Origin: Crystallibacter sulfonylureivorans_A
Lineage (GTDB): Bacteria; Actinomycetota; Actinomycetes; Actinomycetales; Micrococcaceae
Reading direction: 5' to 3'
Length of the DNA stretch: 64,000 nucleotides
Assembly: GCF_047607445.1 (NCBI RefSeq)
Contig: NZ_JBLKRT010000014.1
Span: 1-64,000, forward strand
The notes under the pieces were generated by a model that was given only the letters and a program-made list of their open reading frames with translations, was not told the origin of the DNA and ran no database searches. The translations under genes and the position numbers were made by a program. Position 1 is the first letter of the stretch. Every line of letters starts with the position of its first letter. This document shows positions 1 through 8,251 of the stretch, in pieces.

Positions 1-60
1 GGAGACGCGACACCTCGCCGCCGGCACGCTGCCGGCAGCGGGGTATCGCGGTGTGTGGGG

Positions 61-1263
61 TCAGACGCGGGCCGGGCGCTGGATGGCCATGGCGCATCCC
101 ATCGAGACCAGCACGGCGACCACTGCCAGCAGCAGCATCCCGCCGAAGCCGCCGCCGGCGGACTCGATCAGCATGCCGCTGACCACCGGCCCGATGGCGA
201 AGCCGGTGCCGATCATCAGGTTGGTGGAGTTCATCACGTGGCTGCCGCCGATGTCGGACAGGGATGCGAGCAGGTACGGAAGGATGAAGGTCCAGGCGAA
301 CTTGAAGACCAGGGCGGCGAGCGCGAAACGGATGAGCCCCGGTGCACCGAACAGCAGCGCCACGCTGCCGCCCAGCGCCAGGTAGCCAATCAGCAGGAAC
401 CATTTGCGCTTCGGGCTGTCGCCCAGGAAGGTTGCCACCAACGGCGCCGCGATGCCCGGAATGGTGGCTATGGCCAGCACCAGGCTGGAGGTCGCCAGGT
501 CGATGCCGGCGCCGCCGGAAATCTGTGCCATGAAGGACCACACACCGCTGAGGCCGATGTAGAACAGCAGCACGGCGGCCAGGCCGATCACGAACTTAAC
601 CCTGGACGCCGTCGGTGCGGGGCTCTGCTCCGCTGCAGGGATATCCGCTGTGGCCTGGGCATTTGATGCTTCTCGGGGACGACGCAGCAGATCGCCGTCG
701 ATCATCCGCACCACAGGCAGGCAGCAGGCCGTGAGCGCGGCCATGGTCCAGTAGATGGCGGAAACGTCGGCATCGGCATACAGCGCCGGGAACGCGAACA
801 GGATGACTGCACCCATCAGCAGTTGGAACACCACAAAGACGCCGAAACCGCGGCTGGGGTTGGCCGTTTTCCCGCTCAGCGTCAGGATGATGACCGTAAT
901 GGATCCGGCCGCCAGGGACGTCACCACGCGCACCAGTACCAGGAGCGCGAAACTGTCCAGGAAGCCGGACACCAGATTTCCGGCAATCGCGATAGCGGTG
1001 CATACGTAGGTGACCGTCCTGAGGTTCAGCCGGTTAAGCCAGAGGTAGGCCGGCACGGTGGCCAGGCTGAAGGCGCCGAGCTCAAGCGAGAACAACATGC
1101 CCAGCTCTGTGGGCGTCAGGCTGTACTGCGCGATCAGCTTGCCGGCGATGACCGGGGCGATCAGCAGGACCATGTAGAGAACCGCGCTATAGACGGCGAT
1201 GTAGGTGTAGATTCCGCGGTCGGTGCGGGCGGCGGGCCGCGCGGAAGTCAGCGTAACGGACAT
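61..1263 (-). CDS. MFS transporter
   Basis: A 400-residue polytopic membrane protein with about twelve hydrophobic segments, split by a hydrophilic Ala/Pro-rich loop near residues 205-240, which is the usual six-plus-six layout of the major facilitator superfamily. The start chosen is the ATG at 1263 (MSVTLTSAR), directly before the first membrane segment; a longer reading of the frame would add an Arg/Pro-rich non-membrane leader. The gene lies 97 bp downstream of the amidohydrolase gene on the same strand, so the two may be co-transcribed and the carrier may move the amidohydrolase substrate or product (inference). The substrate cannot be read from sequence. The stop is at 61, so the gene is complete. 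Confidence 0.85.
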   Translation of the reverse strand: MSVTLTSARPAARTDRGIYTYIAVYSAVLYMVLLIAPVIAGKLIAQYSLTPTELGMLFSLELGAFSLATVPAYLWLNRLNLRTVTYVCTAIAIAGNLVSGFLDSFALLVLVRVVTSLAAGSITVIILTLSGKTANPSRGFGVFVVFQLLMGAVILFAFPALYADADVSAIYWTMAALTACCLPVVRMIDGDLLRRPREASNAQATADIPAAEQSPAPTASRVKFVIGLAAVLLFYIGLSGVWSFMAQISGGAGIDLATSSLVLAIATIPGIAAPLVATFLGDSPKRKWFLLIGYLALGGSVALLFGAPGLIRFALAALVFKFAWTFILPYLLASLSDIGGSHVMNSTNLMIGTGFAIGPVVSGMLIESAGGGFGGMLLLAVVAVLVSMGCAMAIQRPARV

Positions 1264-1360
1264 CGGTGTCCTTTCGGATTGTATGAAAGATCCGATGGCT
1301 CCAGTCGGCAGGCCGGCCGAAGCCATCAGGGTGATTCGGAGGTTTGGCGATACGCGGTGG

Positions 1361-3118
1361 TCAGGCGTTGGCCTGTTCCGCCTCCGTCGCAGCGCTTTCG
1401 GCTGCGGCGGCGTCGTAGACCTTGCGTCCGGCAAACCAGGTCTGCCGGGCGCTGATGTAGCGCACTTCATCGATGGGGACGTCGTAGGGATTGTTGTTCA
1501 GCACGATGAAATCAGCGGACTTCCCCGGGACGAGTGAGCCGGTGACGTCATCAAGGCCCATCGCCGCGGCCCCGGCCGAGGTGTAGGTGCGGATGGCCTC
1601 ATCCAAGGTGATGGCTTGCTCTGGCCACAGCGTTCCCGGGAATTGGCCGGTGGGGTCCTGCCGGGTCACCAGGCCGTAAATGCCTTCCCACGCGTTCGGC
1701 GAGACGCTGACCGGCCAGTCCGAACCGCCGGCGATCCGGGCACCTGCATCGAGCAGGCTTCTGTTCGGCTGCATCTTTGACGCTCGATCCGCGGGCAGCA
1801 CGGCAGCGATGGCCTCGGAGATCACGCCGGGGAACCAGAGCGATGGCGAAATATCGGCCGTCACATCCAGCCGGGCAAAGCGTCCGATGTCGTCCGGATG
1901 CACGAACTGGCCGTGCGCAATGTGGTACTTCGGCTCGGTGTAGCCGGCGGCCCGCACCTTCTCGACGGTGTCCAGGACCAGGCGGACTGAGGCGTCGCCG
2001 GTGCAGTGGATCTTGGCGGAAATTCCGCGCGAGGCTGTACTCATCAGCCATTCCTCCAACTCCGCCGGATCCATGGTGGTGCCGCCGCAGTGGCATTCCG
2101 GGAAGCCGGCCACCGGCAGATACGGCTCGATGAAGGCTGCGGTGCCGGCCGGCGGAACGCCGTCGAGGAAGATCTTGATGAAGTCCGGCCGGTGGTGGCG
2201 CGACCGAGTCTCTTCACGGTGGGCAATGATGCCTTCGCCCAAGGGCTGGGTGCCGAAAATGAAATCGTTCGCCTGCATGGAGGAGACGACCCAGGCGTGC
2301 AGTTCGCCGTCGTCATCCAGTTGCTTGAGCGCACGCATGAGCGGGAGCGACGCCGCTGCGTCCTGGAACCCTGTGACCCCGTAGGAATGCAGGATTTCGA
2401 TACCGCGCGCAGCAGCTTGGGCCAACTGCCCGGTGCTCACCGGCTGCAATGCGGCCAGTGTCTGCTCCACGAGCACACCGCCGGCCTCGATCAATACCCC
2501 GGTAGCGGCTCCGGACCCATCCCGCAGGATCTGCCCGCCGTCGGGATCGGGCGTGGCGGCTCCAATCCCGGCCAGCTCCAGGGCTCGCGAATTGGCCCAC
2601 CGGTTGTGCTTTGAATCGTCCTTGAACAGGGCAGGGCGGCCACCCGTTGCCGCATCCAGCCGTGCCAGCGCGTCCGCCGAGTTCAGCTCGGTCATCAGGC
2701 CGGACCCCCAGCTTCCACCGACAACCCACTCGTCCGGTCCAAGTCCCGCCGCATAGGAGGCAATAGCTGCCAGGAAGCCGTCCAGGTCGAGCGTGGGAGG
2801 CGCGTCCAGTTCAAACAGATCCATCTGGCCGGCGATCATATGGTGGTTGTGGACATCCATCAGGCCCGGCATGACGAAGGCGCCCGCCAGGTCCACGGTG
2901 AGGGTCTCCGGCCCGCGAAGTCCCTCGGCCCGTTCCCCGATCGCTTGAATTAGGCCACCGCGGACCGCCATCGCCGTGGTGCGGGGCACGTCCGCATCGA
3001 GGGTCTCAATCGTGCCGTTGACCAGCACCACATCCGCAAACTCTTGGGCCACGCCTTGCTCCTCGTCGTTGAATCGTTTCGGTCGATCGAGCATCAGAGT
3101 ATGTGTGACGCGAGCCAT
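1361..3118 (-). CDS. YtcJ-like amidohydrolase (amidohydrolase 3 family)
   Basis: A 585-residue metal-dependent hydrolase. It has the N-terminal beta-sandwich strand, then VMPGLMDVHNHH with the metal-binding HxH at His90 and His92. Further on are DFIKIFLDGV, AKIHCTGDAS, YHIAHGQF and the late metal/catalytic aspartate in AGGSDWPVS, followed by the closing GSLVPGKSADFIVL strand typical of the superfamily. YtcJ-like enzymes hydrolyse amides or related C-N bonds of small molecules; the substrate is unknown here. No signal peptide is seen, so it is probably cytoplasmic. An in-frame ATG at residue 9 is an alternative start. It sits upstream of the MFS carrier on the same strand, which suggests an uptake-plus-hydrolysis pair. 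Confidence 0.88.
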   Translation of the reverse strand: MARVTHTLMLDRPKRFNDEEQGVAQEFADVVLVNGTIETLDADVPRTTAMAVRGGLIQAIGERAEGLRGPETLTVDLAGAFVMPGLMDVHNHHMIAGQMDLFELDAPPTLDLDGFLAAIASYAAGLGPDEWVVGGSWGSGLMTELNSADALARLDAATGGRPALFKDDSKHNRWANSRALELAGIGAATPDPDGGQILRDGSGAATGVLIEAGGVLVEQTLAALQPVSTGQLAQAAARGIEILHSYGVTGFQDAAASLPLMRALKQLDDDGELHAWVVSSMQANDFIFGTQPLGEGIIAHREETRSRHHRPDFIKIFLDGVPPAGTAAFIEPYLPVAGFPECHCGGTTMDPAELEEWLMSTASRGISAKIHCTGDASVRLVLDTVEKVRAAGYTEPKYHIAHGQFVHPDDIGRFARLDVTADISPSLWFPGVISEAIAAVLPADRASKMQPNRSLLDAGARIAGGSDWPVSVSPNAWEGIYGLVTRQDPTGQFPGTLWPEQAITLDEAIRTYTSAGAAAMGLDDVTGSLVPGKSADFIVLNNNPYDVPIDEVRYISARQTWFAGRKVYDAAAAESAATEAEQANA

Positions 3119-3187
3119 TCGGCTTGACTCTCAGAGCATGACGTTTGATTTCTACTGCAGGAGAATTACCCCGGAACTTGGTGGACC

Positions 3188-3230
3188 GTGAACCTTCCGG
3201 CCGTCAGGCACCTGGTGTGAACCTTCCGGC
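3188..3230. repeat. 14-bp direct repeat in a divergent promoter region
   Basis: The sequence GTGAACCTTCCGGC occurs twice, at 3188-3201 and 3217-3230, in the 256-bp gap between the divergent amidohydrolase and Rieske genes. The 29-bp start-to-start spacing is close to three helical turns, which would put two bound protein units on the same DNA face. It could be an operator for either gene. No regulator gene is adjacent, so the role is a guess. Confidence 0.4.
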
Positions 3231-3374
3231 TGATACACGCGTCTCTATGGATGACGGCGGGTACACCGAGGGCCGAGGCACCTTCACACACTGTCCTGTT
3301 CAACAGCACAGCCTGCTCTCCCGGAACACCCGCCGTCATCAGGTTTCGCCAGCACTGTCGGGGAAGGTCAGCCC

Positions 3375-3833
3375 ATGAGTCTCGATGCCGGTCCAAGCAG
3401 ACGCACACTGCTAGGTGTTTCCGCGGCGGCCTGTTCCGCCTGCGTCCTGGCGGCCTGTGCCCCCTCGGGAAGCGGCAGCGGCGAATCCGCGACGGGCGGC
3501 GGCCAAGGGTCTTCGGCGCCCAGTGCCGCCAGCGGCACACCGGTGCAGGTCCTCAAGCTTGCGGACGTTGCTGTCGGGGACAGCGCGAGCGGTGAGGCCA
3601 ACGGGCAGAAGTTGCTGGTCTACCGACCGGATCAAGAGACGGTGGAGGCCTTCAGCGCCATCTGCACGCACCAGGGCTGCACGGTGGCGCCGGCGGGCGC
3701 CGAGTTCCATTGCCCCTGCCACGGCTCTGTCTACAGTGCCCAGGACGGCACGGTGCTGGACGGACCGGCACCTAAACCGCTGCCGCGCTATACCGCCGCC
3801 ATCGACGGCGACTGGATCACCGTCACGCTGTGA
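3375..3833 (+). CDS. Tat-exported Rieske [2Fe-2S] lipoprotein, copy 1
   Basis: A 152-residue exported iron-sulfur protein. The N-terminus carries a twin-arginine signal (Arg9-Arg10 followed by TLLGVSAAA) that ends in a lipobox-like LAAC with Cys28. A Ser/Gly-rich linker leads to a Rieske fold. CTHQGC supplies Cys97 and His99, and CPCHGS supplies Cys113 and His116 as cluster ligands; Cys102 and Cys115 are placed for the usual disulfide. It probably sits on the outer face of the membrane as a small electron carrier. It is one of two tandem paralogues, and no oxygenase or cytochrome bc gene lies beside it, so its redox partner is unknown. The ATG at 3375 starts immediately before the Tat motif. 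Confidence 0.9.
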   Translation: MSLDAGPSRRTLLGVSAAACSACVLAACAPSGSGSGESATGGGQGSSAPSAASGTPVQVLKLADVAVGDSASGEANGQKLLVYRPDQETVEAFSAICTHQGCTVAPAGAEFHCPCHGSVYSAQDGTVLDGPAPKPLPRYTAAIDGDWITVTL

Positions 3834-3906
3834 ATCCGCCGACTGTTCCCCCGGCTCCAGCGGTTCGGTTAGAAAGATGCAAGGAACTTCCGGAACAATA
3901 ATCGAC

Positions 3907-4347
3907 ATGACTTCCTCGCAGCCTTCCCGCAGAGCCGTCCTGACTGTCACCACTGCCGCCGGTTCGGTGGGCGCGCTCACCGCCTGCTCGCCGTTCCAGG
4001 ACTTCACCGGCGCGCAGGGCGCTGACCCATCGCCTGTCGCCACCGATGGGACGCCGGTAAGGGTCGGCAAGCTCAGCGACGTGCCGGTCGGCGGCAGCGC
4101 CAGCGGTGAGGCGAACGGGCAGAAGATCCTCGTCTACCGCCCTGATGAGACGACGGTGCTCGCGTACAGCGCGGTGTGCACCCACCAAGGCTGCGCCGTG
4201 ACCGCCACGGACAGCGAATTCGCCTGTCCGTGCCACAACTCCACCTTCGCGCTCGAGGACGGCACGGTGACGGGTGGTCCCGCACCGGCACCGCTCCCCC
4301 GTTACGCGGCTGCCATCGACGGCGACTGGATCACCGTCACGGCCTGA
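3907..4347 (+). CDS. Tat-exported Rieske [2Fe-2S] lipoprotein, copy 2
   Basis: A 146-residue paralogue of the preceding protein, 73 bp downstream. It has a twin-arginine signal (Arg8-Arg9), a lipobox LTAC ending at Cys27, and the Rieske ligands Cys91, His93, Cys107 and His110. The second box is CPCHNS, with Asn in place of the Gly of copy 1. The SASGEANGQK stretch and the C-terminal AAIDGDWITVT are shared almost unchanged with copy 1 in both protein and DNA, which points to tandem duplication. The ATG at 3907 is preferred because the Tat motif follows at once; an upstream in-frame ATG at 3877 would add ten residues. It ends 6 bp before the convergent thiamine-diphosphate enzyme gene. Confidence 0.88.
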   Translation: MTSSQPSRRAVLTVTTAAGSVGALTACSPFQDFTGAQGADPSPVATDGTPVRVGKLSDVPVGGSASGEANGQKILVYRPDETTVLAYSAVCTHQGCAVTATDSEFACPCHNSTFALEDGTVTGGPAPAPLPRYAAAIDGDWITVTA

Positions 4348-4353
4348 ATTCCC

Positions 4354-6030
4354 TTAGTGCCCCTTAAACGCCTCGGCCAGCCACCAGGAGCCGCCGTCGG
4401 AGGCGATCTTGGCGTCGATGACCAGGGGCCGGGTGGGCGAGGACGCCAGCCAGCCGGACACACCGGCGAGGTCGTCGAGGGTGCGCACTGTGATGCCGTC
4501 GGCGCCGAAGCCGCGGGCCATCGCGGCGATGTCGGTGTCGGGGAAGGTGACCGTTGACAGGTCGACCGGAGCACCGCCGTCGTTGTTGCCGAAGTGGTGT
4601 ACCTCGGCACTGTAGGCGGCGTCGTTATAGACGATCACCACCAGCGGCAGGCCGAGCCGGACGGCGGTCTCCAGCTCCGCAATCGACATCAGGAACCCGC
4701 CGTCTCCGGTGCCGAGGACGGGCAGCCGGTCCGGACGGGCCAGCGCGGCACCGATCGAGGTGGCCAGGCCCAGGCCGATGGACTGGAAGGCCTGGGTGAA
4801 ACAGAATCCAAACTCGTCGGGTACGTCCAGGTACTGGCTGGGGTAGCCCATGAAGTTGCCGGAATCGATGGAAACTATCCGGTCGGCCGGCAGCAGCTGG
4901 TCCAGCCGGCCGGTCAACAGCCGCGGATCGATCCGGTCCTCGGTCGACAGGTCCTCGACCGCGACATCGTGCCAGCGGACGCCGGTGCTGATGCGGTCCC
5001 GGACCGGCCCGGTCCGGTACTTGGCGGCGGCGGGGCCCCGTCCGCGCAGGATGTCCAGCACCGCCCCGGCCGTCTGCCCGCTGTCCCCCAGCACACCGAG
5101 ATCCACCGGCCGGTTGGCGCCGAGGGCGGAGTCCTCCACGTCCACCTGCGCCACCTTGGCCCCGGCACCGATCAGGGCTCCCTGGCGCATGGTCCACATG
5201 TTCAGCGTGCAGCCGAATCCGACAATCAGGTCCGCTTCCGAGATCAGCTCCGCGGCCACCGGCGAAGAGAAGCCGCCGGAAATGCCCAACGAGAACGGCT
5301 CGCCGTTGAACAGGCCCTTGGCCACCGCCGAGGTGGCCAAGAGCGCGCCGGCCTGGGCGGCCAGGGCGCGCAACTGGTCGCCGGCATCGCGCGCCCCGCG
5401 GCCGGCCACGAAGACCGGACGATCCGCGGCGGCGATCAGGTCGGCGAGGGCTTCAGCCGCGGAGCCCGCCGGCCTGACCGGCAACGGCGCGGAGACGGTG
5501 GCGGCGGCGCCGTTCTCCGTGCCTCCGGGGGCCGGCTGGGCCTGCACGTCCAGCGGCAGGTTCAGCACCACGGTGCGGCGTTCATTCATTGCCGTGCGGT
5601 AGGCCCGGACCGTGTCAGCGACTGCGCTGGCCGCGGAATGCACCCGCTCGGATACTGCGCCCACGCTGCGGGCGAAGCCGGGCTGGTCCATGGCGAAATT
5701 GGAGCGGACCGCTGAGCCCGCGGTCTCGGCGGCCAACACCAGCATGGGCGTCCGGGACTTGGCTGCCTCGCCGATCCCGGTGGCGGCATTGGTCAGCCCG
5801 CATCCCTGGTGCACCGAAACGACGCCGAGCCGGCCGGACATCCTGGCGTACGCGTCCGCCATGGTGGCCGCTCCGCCTTCATGCCGGCTGGCTGTGAAGG
5901 GCACGCCGGCGGCCTTCAGCGCATTCGTGACCGCGAAATTTCCGCTGCCCACCACACCGAAGGCGTGTCCGGCGCCGAGCCCGGCCAAAGTCTGGCCGAC
6001 TAGTTCGGCGATGGTGCGGGGCGCGTGCAT
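4354..6030 (-). CDS. Thiamine-diphosphate-dependent enzyme, acetolactate-synthase-like
   Basis: A 558-residue protein with the three-domain plan of the acetolactate synthase/benzoylformate decarboxylase family. The N-terminal pyrimidine-binding domain holds the activating glutamate Glu51 in RHEGGAA. The central domain follows (about 185-335). The C-terminal domain has the diphosphate/Mg motif beginning GDGG at 442 and closing with Asn469. The family makes or breaks C-C bonds at 2-oxo acids. There is no small regulatory subunit gene beside it, so a true biosynthetic ilvB role is unlikely; a catabolic lyase, decarboxylase or ligase is more probable. The ATG at 6030 has a GAAAGAG ribosome site; an upstream in-frame ATG at 6060 is less well placed. 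It lies 84 bp downstream of the cyclase gene, probably in one operon. Confidence 0.85.
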   Translation of the reverse strand: MHAPRTIAELVGQTLAGLGAGHAFGVVGSGNFAVTNALKAAGVPFTASRHEGGAATMADAYARMSGRLGVVSVHQGCGLTNAATGIGEAAKSRTPMLVLAAETAGSAVRSNFAMDQPGFARSVGAVSERVHSAASAVADTVRAYRTAMNERRTVVLNLPLDVQAQPAPGGTENGAAATVSAPLPVRPAGSAAEALADLIAAADRPVFVAGRGARDAGDQLRALAAQAGALLATSAVAKGLFNGEPFSLGISGGFSSPVAAELISEADLIVGFGCTLNMWTMRQGALIGAGAKVAQVDVEDSALGANRPVDLGVLGDSGQTAGAVLDILRGRGPAAAKYRTGPVRDRISTGVRWHDVAVEDLSTEDRIDPRLLTGRLDQLLPADRIVSIDSGNFMGYPSQYLDVPDEFGFCFTQAFQSIGLGLATSIGAALARPDRLPVLGTGDGGFLMSIAELETAVRLGLPLVVIVYNDAAYSAEVHHFGNNDGGAPVDLSTVTFPDTDIAAMARGFGADGITVRTLDDLAGVSGWLASSPTRPLVIDAKIASDGGSWWLAEAFKGH

Positions 6031-6114
6031 GCGGCACTCTCTTTCACGATGAAGCTTCACGTTGCGGGTATCTGAAGGCGGCGCGTGAACTGGCCGGTGC
6101 GCGGCAGTGCCGGC

Positions 6115-6906
6115 CTAGCGCTCCACCATGGCGAAGATCCGGGCCGGGCTGCCGGTGCCACCGACAATCGGCAGCGGCGCCACCACGATCACCGCGCCCG
6201 TGGTGGGCAGCTGCGCCAGGTTCTGCAGCGAGGTGATGCCGTACTTGTTGTTGCCCATCAGGTAGTGGTGCATCGGGAAAATCGGGTCCAGCGCACCGGC
6301 GTTGCCGGCGTCGATGCCGACCGTCTCCACGCCGACTCCGGAAATTTTCGTCTCCTCGGCCAGCCACCGCGCGCACTCAACGGTGAACCCCGGAGTGTGG
6401 GAACCGGCGTCGTCCGCGTTGAGGAACTTCTCCTGGTCCTGGGCGTACGCATCCCAGCCGGTGCGGAACAGCACCCAGGCGTTATCCGGGATGGGACCGT
6501 GCTGCTCTTCCCAAGCCCGGACGTGGCGGACGTCCAGCAGGAAATCCGGGTCCGCGGCCGCTTCGGCGGAGAAATCCAGCACGACGGCGGGGCCCACCAG
6601 CCGCGGCAACGGCAACTGGGCGACGTCGTCGCCGTCGCGGCCGGTGGCCCAGTGGATGGGCGCATCAATGTGCGTGCCGATGTGCTCGCCGGTGTGGATG
6701 TTCTGGTGTTTCCACATTGGGCCGCGATCGTCATAGGCCGCGATCTCTTCGAGGCTGAAATCGATCAGGTTGGCGAACGGGTCCGGCAGCCGCAGCGTGG
6801 GCGTCTGGGCGGACAGCTTGTTGGTCAGGTCGATCAGCTCGATCCGTCCGGTGGACAGCGAGGAGAGCAGGTCGGTCAGTTGGCTCATGGACGTCACTTT
6901 CGTCAC
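6115..6906 (-). CDS. Cyclase family protein (kynurenine-formamidase-like fold)
   Basis: A 263-residue protein with the family metal motif HIGTHIDAPIH: His75, His79, Asp81 and His85 are the expected Mn/Zn ligands or catalytic residues. The family includes kynurenine formamidases, isatin hydrolases and polyketide-type cyclases, all acting on small cyclic or acylated substrates. The GTG at 6906 is chosen because AAGGTGG lies six bases ahead of it; an in-frame ATG at 6888 is the alternative. It precedes the thiamine-diphosphate enzyme on the same strand, so a hydrolysis or lactone-opening step feeding a 2-oxo-acid cleavage is a reasonable inference. The actual substrate is not readable. Confidence 0.87.
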   Translation of the reverse strand: MTKVTSMSQLTDLLSSLSTGRIELIDLTNKLSAQTPTLRLPDPFANLIDFSLEEIAAYDDRGPMWKHQNIHTGEHIGTHIDAPIHWATGRDGDDVAQLPLPRLVGPAVVLDFSAEAAADPDFLLDVRHVRAWEEQHGPIPDNAWVLFRTGWDAYAQDQEKFLNADDAGSHTPGFTVECARWLAEETKISGVGVETVGIDAGNAGALDPIFPMHHYLMGNNKYGITSLQNLAQLPTTGAVIVVAPLPIVGGTGSPARIFAMVER

Positions 6907-7036
6907 GGCAGACCACCTTCAACGCACAGTTGCTGCTGGGTGCGAGGAACGGAAGGTCATGCGGCGGTAGGTCGGCGCCCGCGACTTTGCGGCCGCTCAT
7001 TGCCTATATCTTGCCCCTCCCGGGGCGTCGATGCTT

Positions 7037-7071
7037 GTGTTACGCCCGTCATCCCGCGGCGGGCGTAACAC
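7037..7071. promoter_or_regulatory. 12-bp inverted repeat upstream of the cyclase operon
   Basis: GTGTTACGCCCG at 7037-7048 is mirrored exactly by CGGGCGTAACAC at 7060-7071 around an 11-bp spacer. It lies 62 bp past the aldo/keto reductase stop and about 130 bp ahead of the cyclase start, both on the minus strand. No T-run follows on that strand, so a classical terminator is doubtful. A dyad operator for the cyclase operon, or a terminator without a U-tract, are the two readings. Confidence 0.5.
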
Positions 7072-7133
7072 CAGCAGACATCAGCAAGGCCGGCGTCGGC
7101 CCGGCGCTCCGGTTGTTGCCGCTGGCCTGGACG

Positions 7134-8108
7134 TTAGAACAGGGCCGCCTTGGGCACAGCCGGGAAGATCCCGTCCAGCTCGGCCAAGTCGTCGTCCGTC
7201 GGCCGCCAGCCTGCCGATTCGGCGTTCTGCCGGATCTGCTCAGGCTTGGTGGCGCCGGCAATCACCGATGCCACGGACGGCCGGGAGGCCAGCCAAGAAA
7301 ACGCCACCTCAATCTCCTGCAGCCCACGGGCGGCGGCGAAGCGTGAGAACGCGCCCAGCTGTTCCCAATCCGCGTCCTTCAACAGATTGGTCCGAGAGTG
7401 CGTCAGCCGGCTGCCCTCCGGCGCCTTCCCGTCCTTGTACTTGCCGGTCAGCAGTCCGTTGGCCAGCGGGAAGTACGGCAGCACGCCCAGCCCGTAGGCT
7501 TCGGCGGCGGGCGTGACTTCGAGTTCCGCCCGGCGGTCCAGCAGGTTGTAGTGGTTCTGGCTGGAGACGAACGGTGTGTAACCGCCCATGCGGGCGGTGA
7601 ATTCGGCTTCGGCAATCTGCCAGCCGGCCCGGTTGGAATGGCCGATGTAACGCACCTTGCCGGCACGGACCAGATCGTCCAAGGCGGACAGGGTCTCCTC
7701 GATCGGCGTCAGCGGGTCAGGAGTGTGGAACTGGTACAAGTCGATCCAGTCGGTACCGAGCCGGCGCAGCGACGCTTCGGCGGCCTTGACGATGTAGCGC
7801 CGCGAGCCGCGTGCGCCGAAGTCCTCGCCGTTGGCACCATGCATGTCCATGCCGAACTTCGTGGCCACCACCACGTCCTCGCGGCGGCCGCCGAGCGCCT
7901 TGCCCAAGAACTCCTCGCTCAGCCCCGGGGTCTTCCCATAGGTGTCGGCGACGTCGAAGAGGGTCACGCCGGCGTCGAGCGCAGCCTTGACCACGGCATC
8001 CGTGCCCTCTTGGGTCTCCGTGGGAGTGTTCGAGCGGCCCAAGTTGTTGCAGCCCAGCCCTACGGCGGAGACTGTCAGTCCGGACTTGCCAAGGCGGCGG
8101 TATTCCAT
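7134..8108 (-). CDS. Aldo/keto reductase
   Basis: A 324-residue NADPH-dependent oxidoreductase with a TIM-barrel layout. The catalytic tetrad is visible: Asp52 and Tyr57 in FDVADTYG, Lys84 in VVATKFG, and His128 in DLYQFHTPD. GHSNRAGW and the late cofactor-binding stretch SVIAGATKPEQI match the AKR family. The long-barrel form without extra domains resembles the YajO/voltage-channel-beta-like subgroup of general aldehyde and ketone reductases. The ATG at 8108 is preceded by AGAAGGA. It is divergent from argG with a 143-bp gap and shows no obvious functional link to either neighbour. Confidence 0.92.
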   Translation of the reverse strand: MEYRRLGKSGLTVSAVGLGCNNLGRSNTPTETQEGTDAVVKAALDAGVTLFDVADTYGKTPGLSEEFLGKALGGRREDVVVATKFGMDMHGANGEDFGARGSRRYIVKAAEASLRRLGTDWIDLYQFHTPDPLTPIEETLSALDDLVRAGKVRYIGHSNRAGWQIAEAEFTARMGGYTPFVSSQNHYNLLDRRAELEVTPAAEAYGLGVLPYFPLANGLLTGKYKDGKAPEGSRLTHSRTNLLKDADWEQLGAFSRFAAARGLQEIEVAFSWLASRPSVASVIAGATKPEQIRQNAESAGWRPTDDDLAELDGIFPAVPKAALF

Positions 8109-8251
8109 CGATACATCCTTCTCGGTTGAGGTTTGTGGCCCGCCTCAGATCCTACCGGGGCGATCCCGCCCGTGATTTTCGGCACGTCACGCAGGGGCCG
8201 TCGGCGTTGCCGCTTCTGCCTTTAGGCACCGCTGCACATATGATCGAACCC

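Noticed and set aside
4354..6030. Biosynthetic acetolactate synthase (ilvB)
   Set aside because: No ilvN or ilvC neighbour, and it is linked to a cyclase-family hydrolase; only the enzyme superfamily can be supported.
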